A stretch of DNA of 64,000 bases, taken from positions 11,262,501-11,326,500 of the forward strand of contig NW_026622875.1 of NCBI RefSeq assembly GCF_023065955.2, given 5' to 3'. Position 1 is the first letter of the stretch. Each line of letters opens with the position of its first letter. A model generated the notes under the pieces. That model searched no databases, was not told the DNA's origin, and saw only the letters and a program-made list of their open reading frames with translations. Source of the DNA: Ursus arctos. Lineage: Eukaryota > Chordata > Mammalia > Carnivora > Ursidae. The position numbers and the translations under genes were made by a program. This document shows positions 24,480 to 35,065 of this stretch, piece by piece.

Positions 24480-27097
24480 TGTTGAAGGTGACTGAGCACA
24501 ACCTATTGTCTAAAGTCAAGGGCAGCACCAGGCTGTGCCAATTCCACAAGGGGGTAGTATGGAGAACCTCTGTCCCATGGCTTACCTCTGTTTTCTTTTA
24601 TGTATGGTGTTGGTGTCTTTTCTGGATAGTATTTCCCATCATACCTGTGAGATAATTATACTTTGGAGGTCAAAAGTTCTTTCAACCTTTGATCTAGGAG
24701 GGAAGAGAAGACCTCAGCATCTGAGGCAGGGGGAGGTCTGTCTTACCCAAAGTTCTTGGTCCATAATGGGTTGGAAGGAATTAATAGTACTTAGTTGCCT
24801 GGAAGAAAGTTCAGTGGTTTTTGAGGACAAAAATAACATAATTTTTTAGGTATTTCCTGTCTCACTAAAAAAATAAGGCCATTGACAGCAGGGATCATTT
24901 CTTAGACTTCATCTTATTCCCCCTTGAACTTTCATAATGCTTTGTGTTCTACCAACCTACAATGAAGAATTCATAGGTTAAAAAGGACTTGGAAAGCCTG
25001 TACCTTATCCTCACAAAGAGATCAAAGCATTTTTTATGTTTAAAACAAGGTACAACTCATAGAATTTCCAGGGAATAAGAATACAAGGGGAAAAAGAGGC
25101 TATCCTATTTTAAAGTAGTAATCATTCAAATGACTTACCTGAGGTCATAGACCATAAGATGATAAAATGTCCAGTTATTCACAGTGTCTCTGAGAGAAGG
25201 CAGATAAAATGTACTTTTTATGTAGGGGAAGAGAACACATGTTTATATTATTACTAAGAATTTCTTTCAGTAACTGTTGACTTCCCTATATAATATATAA
25301 AACCACAAAGAGAGGCTTAATGACTCCCTTGATTCTAAGATATAGAACAAAATTATCTAAGTATAATCAGGTTAAATAAAAATAAGTGTGTTTATATCAT
25401 GTGCTTTGAAATTTGGATAAGAAAATTAAGCTTAGGAAATACAGTCTTACTTCATATCTAATTAGATATATTTAGGTGCTACGTTGTTTTGATACCACCT
25501 TGGGGGATTATAAAAAAAAGGGCACTTCATCATCAACAAGAGTCATGGTTTTGATCAATACCATGCTTCATTCACCTCAAAGAATGATAGCATGGTGCCC
25601 CCATTGTGCTTCCTAATGACACATCTCTGTATGTGAGAAATGTAAATGTCATTTCACAAAACACAGAGCACATTATGTTAGATGAGGTCTTACAGTTCTA
25701 CATTTTGGCAAAAGCAAGAGCATTCTCATTTGCACAACAAATGTGTTTAGTTTGAAAAACAATTTTTTTCTAGCGCAATGAAGACGAGATTTAAAGTAAT
25801 TAATACTGAAAGCTGTAAGTTTATTTATGGAAAAACAACATAATTCTAAATTATGTAAATATGTTCAGATGCACTCTATACACATATCCAAATGTGATTC
25901 ATTGAAAACAATACACTTAATTTTTTGCCAACTCACATGATAAATCTAATCTCGTAATATTTCAAGAAGATTCCTTTTTCAAGTTGATGATTACATGTTT
26001 ATGACTTAAAGCAGTAGATACTGATTTACATAAACAATTTAAAGAATAAGAATCCTATCAGAAATGTTAGTAGGAAGAATTATAGAAGCACCTTTGGTAT
26101 ATTTTAAATAGATTTGATGTTTTTTGTTGAATAAAGGCTATTCAAATATGCCATTTTGCAGCAGGCATGGTTAATTATCTGGGACACCTTTCTTAGAAGA
26201 TAATCACCGTGCTGAGTTTGAGTTGATATAGTTGGGTGATGTTGGTAACCAAAAAAGTCACCAGTTCATTGAGCATTAACCTTCTGGACAGAGTGATTGA
26301 ACTTGGGTGTTCAGTGTTTGGGGAAATGTTCTGGCTGTTGGCCAGGCATTTATAAATTTTTTATTGATATTTTCCTGTGTACTCTTTTTATTCAAACAAG
26401 CCTGAATAAGGGGGAGGCTGGTTGAGATTCCTGATACTTATGAACAGTTACAAGGTATTTGGTTTCTCTGATTCTTGATTTTTTTTTTTTAATTTATAAA
26501 ATTAAAATAGTGATAGCATTTATAGAATTGTTTGGGGGATTATGTGAGAGAAGGGAAATGCTAGAGTTAGCACAGAGCCTGGGACCCTGGAGGCTCAGTG
26601 GTGCATGTTCTTTTATTTTCCCAATGCCCTCATCCTCTCAGGTGACTTCCAGCTTCTGGTTCTCTCTTGCTCCTCCCACCCTAAATCTGCAACCACACAA
26701 AATGACCTCCTTCTGGAGGTATCTGTGGTTCTGCCTCAAAGCAAAGATTTCAATGAGCGGTGTTATATTTTCTGAGTAGAATTGTAGGCATCATTATATT
26801 CCCAAACCCCCTGGGATGGGGGGAGAGGGGAAGATGCTCTCATAATATAATATCATATACTTAGAGTAGAACAAATATCTTCTGGTGTGACTCTCCAGAA
26901 ACTTTAACTTTCCTCACATTCCTATCTTATCCACTGCCTTAGTGGGAATGAATATCTTTAAGTTTGGTAGACAATGTAAAGATGAGTTTTTACAGGGCAT
27001 CGGTAAACTGTGTTAATTTGGACTACTTCCTGACAGAAAGTAATTCGAATTGAATCAGTTTCCCAAAGAAGGATGATCCAGATAAAGATCCAAAACT
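24480..27097. other. Mostly unique noncoding DNA
   Basis: Possible L2 trace at about 24875-24960 and MIR-like trace at about 25080-25180, both weak. The stretch about 25960-26340 has balanced, non-repetitive composition and might be a conserved element. The frames at 24473-24849 and 26459-26779 (the latter starting in a T run) match no family I know. Confidence 0.45.
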
Positions 27098-27098
27098 G

Positions 27099-27300
27099 GG
27101 GGCGCCTGGGTGGCGCAGTCGTTAAGTGTCTGCCTTCAGCTCAGGGCGTGATCCCGGCTTTCTGGGATCGAGCCCCACATCAGGCTTCTCCACTAGGAGC
27201 CTGCTTCTTCCTCTCCCACTCCCCCCGCTTGTGTTCCCTCTCTCGCTGGCTGTCTCTCTCTGTCAAATAAATAAATAAGATCTTAAAAAAAAAAAAAAAA
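27099..27300 (+). mobile_element. SINEC, young, full length
   Basis: Full-length SINE in the 'GGCGCAGTCGTTAAG' variant with AATAAATAAATAAGATCTT and poly-A. A perfect 14-bp target duplication, AAAGATCCAAAACT, lies at 27084-27097 and 27299-27312. The frame at 27073-27270 is SINE translation. Confidence 0.96.
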
Positions 27301-27312
27301 AGATCCAAAACT

Positions 27313-28790
27313 ATAGGTTTGGATTACTTTGGCAAGGATAGTTGAATTTCTACAAACCCTAATGTTCTATAGATGCTTTGTTACTGGGAGTATTTCTAGC
27401 CTTTTCTAATAGAATTACAACAATGACCAGAACATTGGCTAGTTAAGTTGTTTAATGATAGACAAGGAAAAGAATCTGCTATTTAGATTTGAAAAAAAAT
27501 CTTAGCATGAAAAGTACAAATGGAATAGTTATAGCTACTTGCCGTAGTTTTAGTGAATGTGGACTTGAGCAAAAAATAGTCAAATAAATTAGTGGCATAT
27601 TGAATTTTCAGTTGTCACAGAAATTTGGAACAGAGTATTAATGACAAATGATTTAATATAATAAAACAGTATACTTTTAAGGGATTCTAAATGTAAAATA
27701 AATGGGAATATGTGAAAGTGAACTAAAAGTATTTCTTGGATACGAAAGGCTATGATTTTCAAATTCAGCAACGAATTTGATCTAATTACTAAAAGTAATT
27801 TTTCCCGTGCTGTTAACAATTCTGTATATGCTTTGTGGATAAACACCATAAAAGCAAAATCAGAAATCTTAAATAAAACTTGACAAAAGAAAACTCTATA
27901 TATAGTGCTTCCATAAAAGGCAGAGCTAAAAAGAATCTTAAAAAAATATCTTCTTCCTCACTATGTCTGGGACCCTGGAGGCATCAACAGAAAGAAATTA
28001 ATATTTTCCCAATTCAGTGTGAGCCCAGAGGCCCAAACAGAGTTTTACTTGTGGATATTTTTGTATTTCTAACCTTACATGAAGAGAGAACTGGACTTCT
28101 AATAACTGAAAAGCAAACGTAGAGAAAACTGAAAATCTGAGACTGTTACATATAACTCTTTGACAGAACGGACTACCAAATTAAAAATATATAGACACCA
28201 AAGGAAATAAGATATAAAGATACGAAGTAGAACACTGGAAAACCCTCATAACAAGAAAAAATAGGCCACCAGAGAGCCTAATATTGAAACACTGTATTTT
28301 CAAATAATAAAAAGGCAGCAATGTCTCCTGGGACTTCATAAAATGGGATTCAGACCTACTGTTTGTTGACAATGAAGATAAAACGGAAGAGAAGGTACAA
28401 ATAAATGTTCCAAGGGTTTTCTGATAGGAAGTATTCTCTCAAAAGGATAAAAAAGCTACAGAAGAAAAGATACAAGAAAAGTTCATTGCAGATTCTCTAA
28501 GATTATTTCTAGCTTTATAGGAAAATAGGTGAGCATGGTGGATGTAAAGTTGAACATCTTGAGATGCTAGGAAGAAGAATACCAGGATAGCTAAATGCTT
28601 TCCTCCCTAGTCTCTTCATCTACTGACAGAAAGCTGGCAGCTGTGAATGGATGGGAGGTGGAGCAAGGCTTAAGCCAAGGGTATCAGGTAAGAAGCTGTT
28701 ATGACACTCCAGACAAGAGCTAATGAGCACCTTGTCATAGTTGTGTGGATGAACTGATGGAAGGTGAGGGGATGGATTACATGGCTGTTT
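27313..28790. other. Unique noncoding DNA
   Basis: I recognise no repeat family. The frames at 27589-27849, 27880-28122 and 28181-28372 have no recognisable motif. Confidence 0.5.
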
Positions 28791-28808
28791 AGAAAGTTAA
28801 AGCCTCCA

Positions 28809-29013
28809 GGGGCGCCTGGGTGGCACAGCGGTTAAGCGTCTGCCTTCGGCTCAGGGCGTGATCCCGGCGTTGTGGGATCGAGCCCCACATCAGGCTCCTC
28901 TGCTATGAGCCTGCTTCTTCCTCTCCCAGTCCCCCTGCTTGTGTTCCCTCTCTCGCTGGCTGTCTCTATCCTGTCGAATAAATAAATAAAATCTTTAAAA
29001 AAAAAAAAAAAAA
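28809..29013 (+). mobile_element. SINEC, young, full length
   Basis: It begins GGGGCGCCTGGGTGGCACAG, with AATAAATAAATAAAATCTTT and poly-A. A perfect 18-bp target duplication, AGAAAGTTAAAGCCTCCA, lies at 28791-28808 and 29014-29031. The minus frame at 28832-29227 is antisense SINE running into a purine-rich flank. Confidence 0.97.
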
Positions 29014-29031
29014 AGAAAGTTAAAGCCTCCA

Positions 29032-29389
29032 GATTTGGCTGAGTAAATGGAGAGGGGAAACAAGGAGGCAGTGGGCTGGGGGGGCGGAGGGAAGAAGGGA
29101 AAAAAAAAAAGTACCCGAAGGAATCTAACATGATACCCATGGCTCTGGTTTGAAGAGGAACAGATTCAAATTTATGCAAAATGACTTGCAAATGCCCAGC
29201 AATGTGCGGTGGGCAATTTGTGTGCAATGAGCACCAGGGATGTCAGGTGATGTTTTCTTAATCTCTTTGGCTTGTGTGATGCATCCTCAGTGGTTAGGGC
29301 CTTTCCTAGGGCTCACTGGTGTCCAAGTTGATTCGATCAAGAGACAGGGACATCCAGGGGATAGGTAGAGATGACTAGGTGGGACACAG
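29032..29389. other. Unique noncoding DNA
   Basis: A G-rich then A-run stretch at 29078-29111 is followed by sequence I do not recognise. Confidence 0.5.
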
Positions 29390-29690
29390 AATTTTTAGAG
29401 CAGTGTAACTACTCTCTAAGGTGTTACAGTGGTGGATACATGATACGTATTTGTCCAAACACATAGAATGTACAACATCAAAAGTGAACCCTAATGCAAA
29501 TTATGGATTTTGGGTAATAATGATGTGTCAATGTAGGTTCATCAGTTTTCACAAATGTACCACTCTGAGGGGCGGTTGTCGATAATGGGGGAGGCAGTGC
29601 CTGTGTGGGGGCAGAAGGTATAATGGAAACCTCTAGATCTTCTCAATTTTGCTCTGAACCCGAAGCTGTTGTAAAAATAGTACAAATTTT
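29390..29690 (+). mobile_element. L1M 3' UTR remnant
   Basis: 'gtggatacatgatacgtatt', 'cacatagaatgtacaacatc', 'ttatggattttgggtaataa', 'gtcaatgtaggttcatcagt', 'gataatgggggaggcagtgc' and 'gaacccgaagctgttgtaaa' match the same L1M 3' UTR type seen at 10085-10575. Confidence 0.85.
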
Positions 29691-30164
29691 AAAAGACAGC
29701 AGTTGGAGCTGATACAAAATGACTATCCACAAATCTAATGTCTTTGACCCAAGTAAAGGGGTGAGATGGTAGGGGAATGGTGTGAAGTGGGAAGTAAATT
29801 GTGACCTATATTGACATACTAAAATGGTGCAGCACACAAGTTTGCTTAGGGATCAGAAAAAAATAGTATAGAGACATTTTAGGAAAAGAATACCAGAGAG
29901 AAATTGCAATTAGTTGTGGTGGTTTTTTTTTTTTTTTCCTTTTAATCTCTGTATAAATACAATATCTGCAATTGGTCCATGGAGGGAACTCCCATTCCTG
30001 TTATAGAAAAACTCAAGAGTTACTATTTTCCAGGATTTTTTTTTTCCTTTTTTAAGGTTCTTCCTTAGTCCCTATAACATTATACATATAGGCCGACACA
30101 TAAATATGAGCAGGTTTTCTATTTTGAATCCCTATGAAATAATCTCTAGGAATTGAACAGTAAT
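29691..30164. other. Unique noncoding DNA with a T run
   Basis: A T run at about 29922-29937 is the only landmark. Confidence 0.5.
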
Positions 30165-30572
30165 TCATTCCAACACATTTTTAATTGAACACCTGTTATA
30201 TTCCAGACACTGTTCTAGGCGGTGAGGATATTCTAGTAAACTTTCCGTCTTCATGGAGTTTTCATTCTCCCTTAACTTGAACGTAAATAAACATATTGCC
30301 AGCTAAGATCATAGTATGAGGAACTAAGCAGAAGGGGCTAAAGAGTGATCAGAGAGGAAGGTGGTTGTTCTTTTCCACAGACTGATAAGGAGACTTCAGT
30401 GAGTGAGGGTGTCATGTGCAAATTGGGAGGGAAAGGGTTTCAGGCAAAGAGTGGGTCATGCTTGTATGGGTGAGGAGTAGGAAGGAGGCCAAAATGGTTG
30501 AAATAGGGAGGTGGGAAGTAAGACAGGGTGGTACCCAGTGGTCAGATCATTCAGTGCCTTGTAGGCTATATT
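30165..30572 (-). repeat. L2 LINE, left part of a split copy
   Basis: 'aattgaacacctgttatatt', 'ccagacactgttctaggcgg' and 'cttcatggagttttcattct' are the reverse complement of the L2 3' end. The text continues through 'gtttcaggcaaagagtgg', 'ggaggccaaaatggttgaa' and 'gatcattcagtgccttgtag'. The L2 resumes at about 31015 after an inserted element. Confidence 0.75.
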
Positions 30573-31012
30573 AGTTATCTGCTGCTATATAGAAAATCAC
30601 ACCAAAACCTAGTGTCTTAAAACAGTACTGTTTCTCACAATTCTGTGGGTTCACTGCGTGACTCTATTGGTCTTACCTGGGGTCCCTCATGAGCTGAAGT
30701 CAACGGGCAGCTTGGTTAGAGCTTAGAATCTGGGATGTCCTCCCCCACTTGTCTGGGACCTCAACTGACATGGTTTTCCATCTTGGCCTTCTTCACACAG
30801 TGGCAGAAGTATTCTAGGAGGGTGAGAGTTGGGAGCTTTAGGCCTCTCGAGATCTAGGTTCAGAGCTTGCTCAAGATCCCCTTCGACGCATTTGAATAAT
30901 TAAAGGAAGTCATCAGCCCACCCCAGATTCAGAGAGTGGGAAGAGATTCAACCTCTTGATGGGATTAGCAGTAAAGCACCTGTGGCCATTTAAAAATCAC
31001 CTCACAAGCTGT
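30573..31012 (+). mobile_element. Ancient repeat (probably hAT-type) inside L2
   Basis: It starts 'ttagttatctgctgctatat', then 'accaaaacctagtgtcttaaaac' and 'ctcacaattctgtgggttc', and ends near 'cctcttgatgggattagcag' and 'ggccatttaaaaatcacctc'. This is a common mammalian repeat whose family name I cannot give with certainty; DNA transposon origin is inferred. It interrupts the L2. Confidence 0.55.
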
Positions 31013-31165
31013 AGTGAAGGCTTAGACTTCCGTTGTATGAGTTTTAAGAAGTGATGGGAAGATTTTGAGTAGAAAAGTCCTGTGCACAGATTTGTTTTTC
31101 AAAGATCACATTGGCTTCTCTATGAAGAATACATAAGAGACAAGTTAGGAGGCTAACACCGAATA
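31013..31165 (-). repeat. L2 LINE, right part of the split copy
   Basis: 'agtgatgggaagattttgag', 'aaagatcacattggcttctc' and 'caagttaggaggctaac' continue the L2 interrupted at 30572, in the same orientation and order. Confidence 0.7.
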
Positions 31166-33214
31166 GCATTTTCTCTAGTACCTGTTAAAGCTATAGAAAG
31201 ATGTGGACAGCTTTTAATAGTAGGTATGGTTCTAATCCATGAGTTCCTTCATGGTTCAGCTTGCTGCAAAGTAGTGTTAATTCAGGACATAAAGTTTCCT
31301 TTCCCGGAAAAAGACCATGAACTTCATGTGCTAGATTTTCACTTCCATTTATTTTTGGTTAAATTTAGTTTTCAACATTAAAAAATCAGGAGCTTTCACA
31401 TAAATCTAAATCCTTGGCTTTTCTTGAAAAATCAGGCTATCTTGGAATACTGAATTTTTTCACTGCCTTGCCCACCAAGACTACCTCAGTCATTCCAGTC
31501 CTGCTTGAACTCTCAGCTTTTATTGCAACTTCTGGGTCATACAGACTTAATGGCAGAGATGAGGCCAGAAACTTTAATCTCCATGTTCTTTCTGATGGTT
31601 CTTTGACTTTCTTTGTGATTCTAGTTTTAGTAGGCAAAAAATAGCCATTAAAATTCTCCAATTTGATGAAGAAGTTTGTGGATAGTGCACCTTAAAGGGG
31701 TGGGGAGTGGCTTTATTAAAAAAAAAAAAATACATGTATATCTCACTGAAAAGGCAGGCCATTTCAGAATTAAGACCATGGGGGATCATCAGCTGACAAT
31801 GAAGGGACAGAGTGATTCCCCCCACCTGCCACCGAAGAACATGGTGAGAGTGACTCCAACTAAAGAGAAGCCATTAAGAAACTTAGAGTAATCCTCTCTT
31901 GTGCTTTCTGACCTCAGATTCTACTCCTTAGAAAACATCGCATATTCTAGACTCTTATTAATGTGATATTTTTAAAAAATTGCCTTATGTGTGAAGAGAT
32001 GACTTGGGCGTAAGGTAGAATAAGATTCCTGCTGCAAAGCAACCAATTAAAACAAAATCTGCCTATGTAGAGCCTTACCCAGCTTCATTGTTAACTTTAA
32101 AATGTATTTTTTGGGAGGCAGACAAAACTCCAAAATATGGTTTCACATGTTATCCTTAGATATATTTACATGAAATGCTTGCCATCTTTTTAAACTTTAT
32201 TTTGAATTAAATGTCTACTTCACCATGGTCAGTCACTCTGCATGTTAGAGGATGGCTTGTGATTAGCAATTTTGTTTCTTTGAGGCTTGCGTTAAAGAAT
32301 TCAGAGAGCTATTTCACGCATCATGGAGAGGGAATGTGCAAAATAGCACATCTCATGTACTGTAACTGAGGTAATTAATTGCCTATTTCTGTACACTAGC
32401 GCATATGGGTGGCATGATCAGCACACCTACACACACTCAACAGAATGTCTCTAGATTTTTCCAGAAAATCACTAACTAGTGCTTAAACTATTAAAGCCAT
32501 ATTATTGACTAAAAAGAATAGTAAGCTTTGTAAGAGGTAGTCAATATGTATTCTGACAAAAATGTTTCAGTTCATATCCCTGTAAATGTTAGAATTAAAG
32601 CACTGTCTATTTTTTATTCTTTCTGTAATTGAAAGGATTAGAAGTTTGTAAACCTCTAGCTCAAGGATGTCTCTGATGCCTTTGGACATTTTTTCCCCCT
32701 CTTACTTGGCATATAATCAAACCATGTTGCCCTAGAGACCTTACCCAGAGATCTCCTTGCCTCTGCTCCTTGCCCGGCTAAATATGAAGTTTATAGTATC
32801 CTTCTGTACCGTTACCTGGTTCTTCCTCTAAGATATTGGTTATTGAATCAATTTATGTGTGATTAGCAGAAATATGTCTTTACATCATCCAGTAACTCCT
32901 AGATTATCTCTGGGTACATAGAAAGTGCCAAGGTGTATAAAAAGGTGAATGAGATCAAATTCCTTCAAAGGAGGATGCCAGTATTCCTCTAGGTTATTAA
33001 ACCAGGCTACTCCAGGTTTTAAAGCTGGCCTCTATTTAAATCTCTCTACTCTAGCCAAACTGGTCCACCACCTGAGTGTGCCTGCAGCTTTCCTGCTTTC
33101 TTAGAGTTGGGAATTCAGGTAGGGTCCAACTTCTGTACTCAAATTTTACTCCTCTTCTAAGACTTGACTTATATCTCTCATACCTTATAAGATCTGCCTC
33201 TGGACGGTGGAGCT
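31166..33214. other. Unique noncoding DNA
   Basis: No gene or repeat is recognised. The short frames at 31414-31891 on both strands overlap one another and have no motif. The stretch about 32215-32440 has composition suggestive of a conserved noncoding element, including GTAATTAATTGCC at 32371-32383. Confidence 0.5.
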
Positions 33215-33629
33215 AATATCTGAAGTGTCCGTTCCATGCCCTGAGCAAAGCACTGGGACTCCAAAGATGGCAACATATGTGGCTCCTGTTCTCCGGGAGC
33301 TTGCTGTCCAGTCAGAGAGACTGTGACCACGGACCACTTACTCCAGAGGGAGGTGTGTTCTCAAAGAGAGGCACTGACCCCAAAGATGAGGTCAATTGAG
33401 GGGATGCTGTGGATGATCAGAGGTTGCCAGAAGAAGGGGGCATATAGGGATGATATGAGTGAGATGCAGGGTGGGCCAGAGGCTTAGAGTAAAATGAGAA
33501 TGAGGAGCCCCTGGACAAATACAGATCCTAAAGTGGGAGGGGGAAAACTGGTAAGAGATGCAGCCACATTGGTGAGCAGGAAGAAAACCGTTAAGGATCC
33601 CAATGTGCTGTATGATGGAGTTTGAGTGT
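33215..33629 (-). repeat. L2-like remnant, left of SINE
   Basis: 'ctgagcaaagcactgggact', 'ctccgggagcttgctgtcca' and 'gatgctgtggatgatcag' read like reverse-complement L2. It resumes after the SINE as 'tttgagttttatcctgagtg' (33850-33870). Confidence 0.45.
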
Positions 33630-33844
33630 TTTTTGGGGTTTTGTGATGGTATTTTTTGTTTTGGTTTGGTTTTTTTTGAGGGGGCAGAGGCAGAGGGAGA
33701 AGGAGAGAGAATCTTAAGCAGGCACCATGCCTCCATGCCCAGGGCAGAGCTGGACACAGGGCTCAATCTCATGACCCTGGGATCATGACCTGAGCGGAAA
33801 TCAAGAGTTGGATACTTAACCGACTGAGCTGTCCAGATGCCCCC
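33630..33844 (-). mobile_element. SINEC, older, inserted in L2
   Basis: Minus-strand SINE with 'gagagaatcttaagcaggca', 'gaccctgggatcatgacctg' and 'gatacttaaccgactgagct', ending 'gtccagatgcccc'. A T/G-rich degenerate tail lies at 33630-33680. 'tttgagt' on both sides (about 33622 and 33849) is a plausible duplication. The frames at 33392-33788 are SINE or L2 translations. Confidence 0.85.
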
Positions 33845-34549
33845 AAAATTTGAGTTTTATCCTGAGTGACAGCTCAATCTCTAAGGTGTCTTCCTGCTCT
33901 GAAATTCTGTGATTTTTTTTTTTGCCCCAATGTCCTATTTAAAACACATGCCCAAAACTAACTTGTTTAGCATATAGTGTTCTTCTGTGTCTAGATTGTA
34001 TTCTCTATAATAGACTTTGTAAATAACAGATAATTACAATTTGCTTATAAATATTCTTTTTTTTCTTTTAAAAGTTTATTCTGGGAGGCAGAAACTGTAT
34101 CTTACCTGTTTCATTATTGTAGTGTACAGTACTGTAAATGCTTATGGAAGGAGTGAATCAAAGCCATGGGGTGAGGCCCCAGCCTGAATCTACGGCATCT
34201 CCCTTCCAGTAGCACCAAGGTTTAAGAACCTGCACGAAAACACATTCTCCTTCATTTTTTGCTGCACAATTAGTGACTGAAAGCCTGTGGTGCCAGTAAT
34301 GAGTCGTACAATACTAGATATGACAGTTATAGTCACTGCCCTCTTGGATTTTATATTCTACCTTTTTTCTTGCCTTCTGCCCTTAGCTCTGTAATTTAAA
34401 AGGCTCAGGAAAATTAGAAGATACTCCTCCTACATAAATCATCAGAAATAATTTGAAAGGACCTGGAACTATACTCGAAATTTAATTGTGATTTATATTA
34501 CTTTTTTTTGTTTTGTTTTTATTGTTGTTACGAAGATTTTTGATATAGT
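33845..34549. other. Noncoding; L2 tail then unique DNA
   Basis: The first about 70 bp continue the L2. The rest is unassigned. Confidence 0.45.
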
Positions 34550-34720
34550 GGAAGGAACACAGAATGTCATGGCAGACAGACTGAGTTTTCATTCTGCCAT
34601 TAGTAGGTATGTGGTCTTAGACAGTCTACCTTCTCTAAGTCTGTTTATCCACCAGAGAATCTGAGCTCCCTAAGTTAGCACATGGCATTTATTGGATGTG
34701 TAATAGATGTTCGTTACTCT
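34550..34720 (+). repeat. MIR remnant
   Basis: 'agtggaaggaacacagaatg', 'cattctgccattagtaggta', 'tgtggtcttagacagtctac', 'cttctctaagtctgtttatc' and 'gcacatggcatttattggat' follow MIR on the plus strand. Confidence 0.65.
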
Positions 34721-34924
34721 ATTTTCTATAATGACCTTGATTTCTTCCTGGAAGCAGAGTGATGAGAAGAACTTTCAGTAAGGCTATTTGAGACCCTCAT
34801 GGTTTCAGATGTCAAGGCAGCACAAAATTTCAGCCCTTACCCCACACTGTACAACAATGAGAAAATGCCAGCATATCTGTCAAAGAAATGGGTGGTAAAA
34901 ATAGAAGTTTTATCTCTTGTCTGC

Positions 34925-35065
34925 TGTGAGTTTTAAGTGTTTTACAGTAACCCTGAGAGGAAGGTATTAGTCATCTCCATTTCACAGATAAGAAAACTGA
35001 GGTTCAGAAGCTAATTTGCCAAAATTCCTACAGCAGTGGAGATCTGACTCAAAAGTATATTTATC
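34925..35065 (-). repeat. MIR remnant
   Basis: 'atctccatttcacagataag', 'aaaactgaggttcagaagct' and 'aatttgccaaaattcctaca' are the reverse complement of the MIR core. Confidence 0.75.

Noticed and set aside
27880..28122. 80-codon plus-strand frame as an exon
   Set aside because: No splice context or protein resemblance; length is within chance expectation.
28832..29227. 131-codon minus-strand frame, among the longest in the window
   Set aside because: Its C-terminal half is antisense SINE and its middle is poly-Phe and poly-Pro from simple sequence.
33392..33772. 126-codon minus-strand frame
   Set aside because: Runs from L2-like sequence into a SINE; no protein family.
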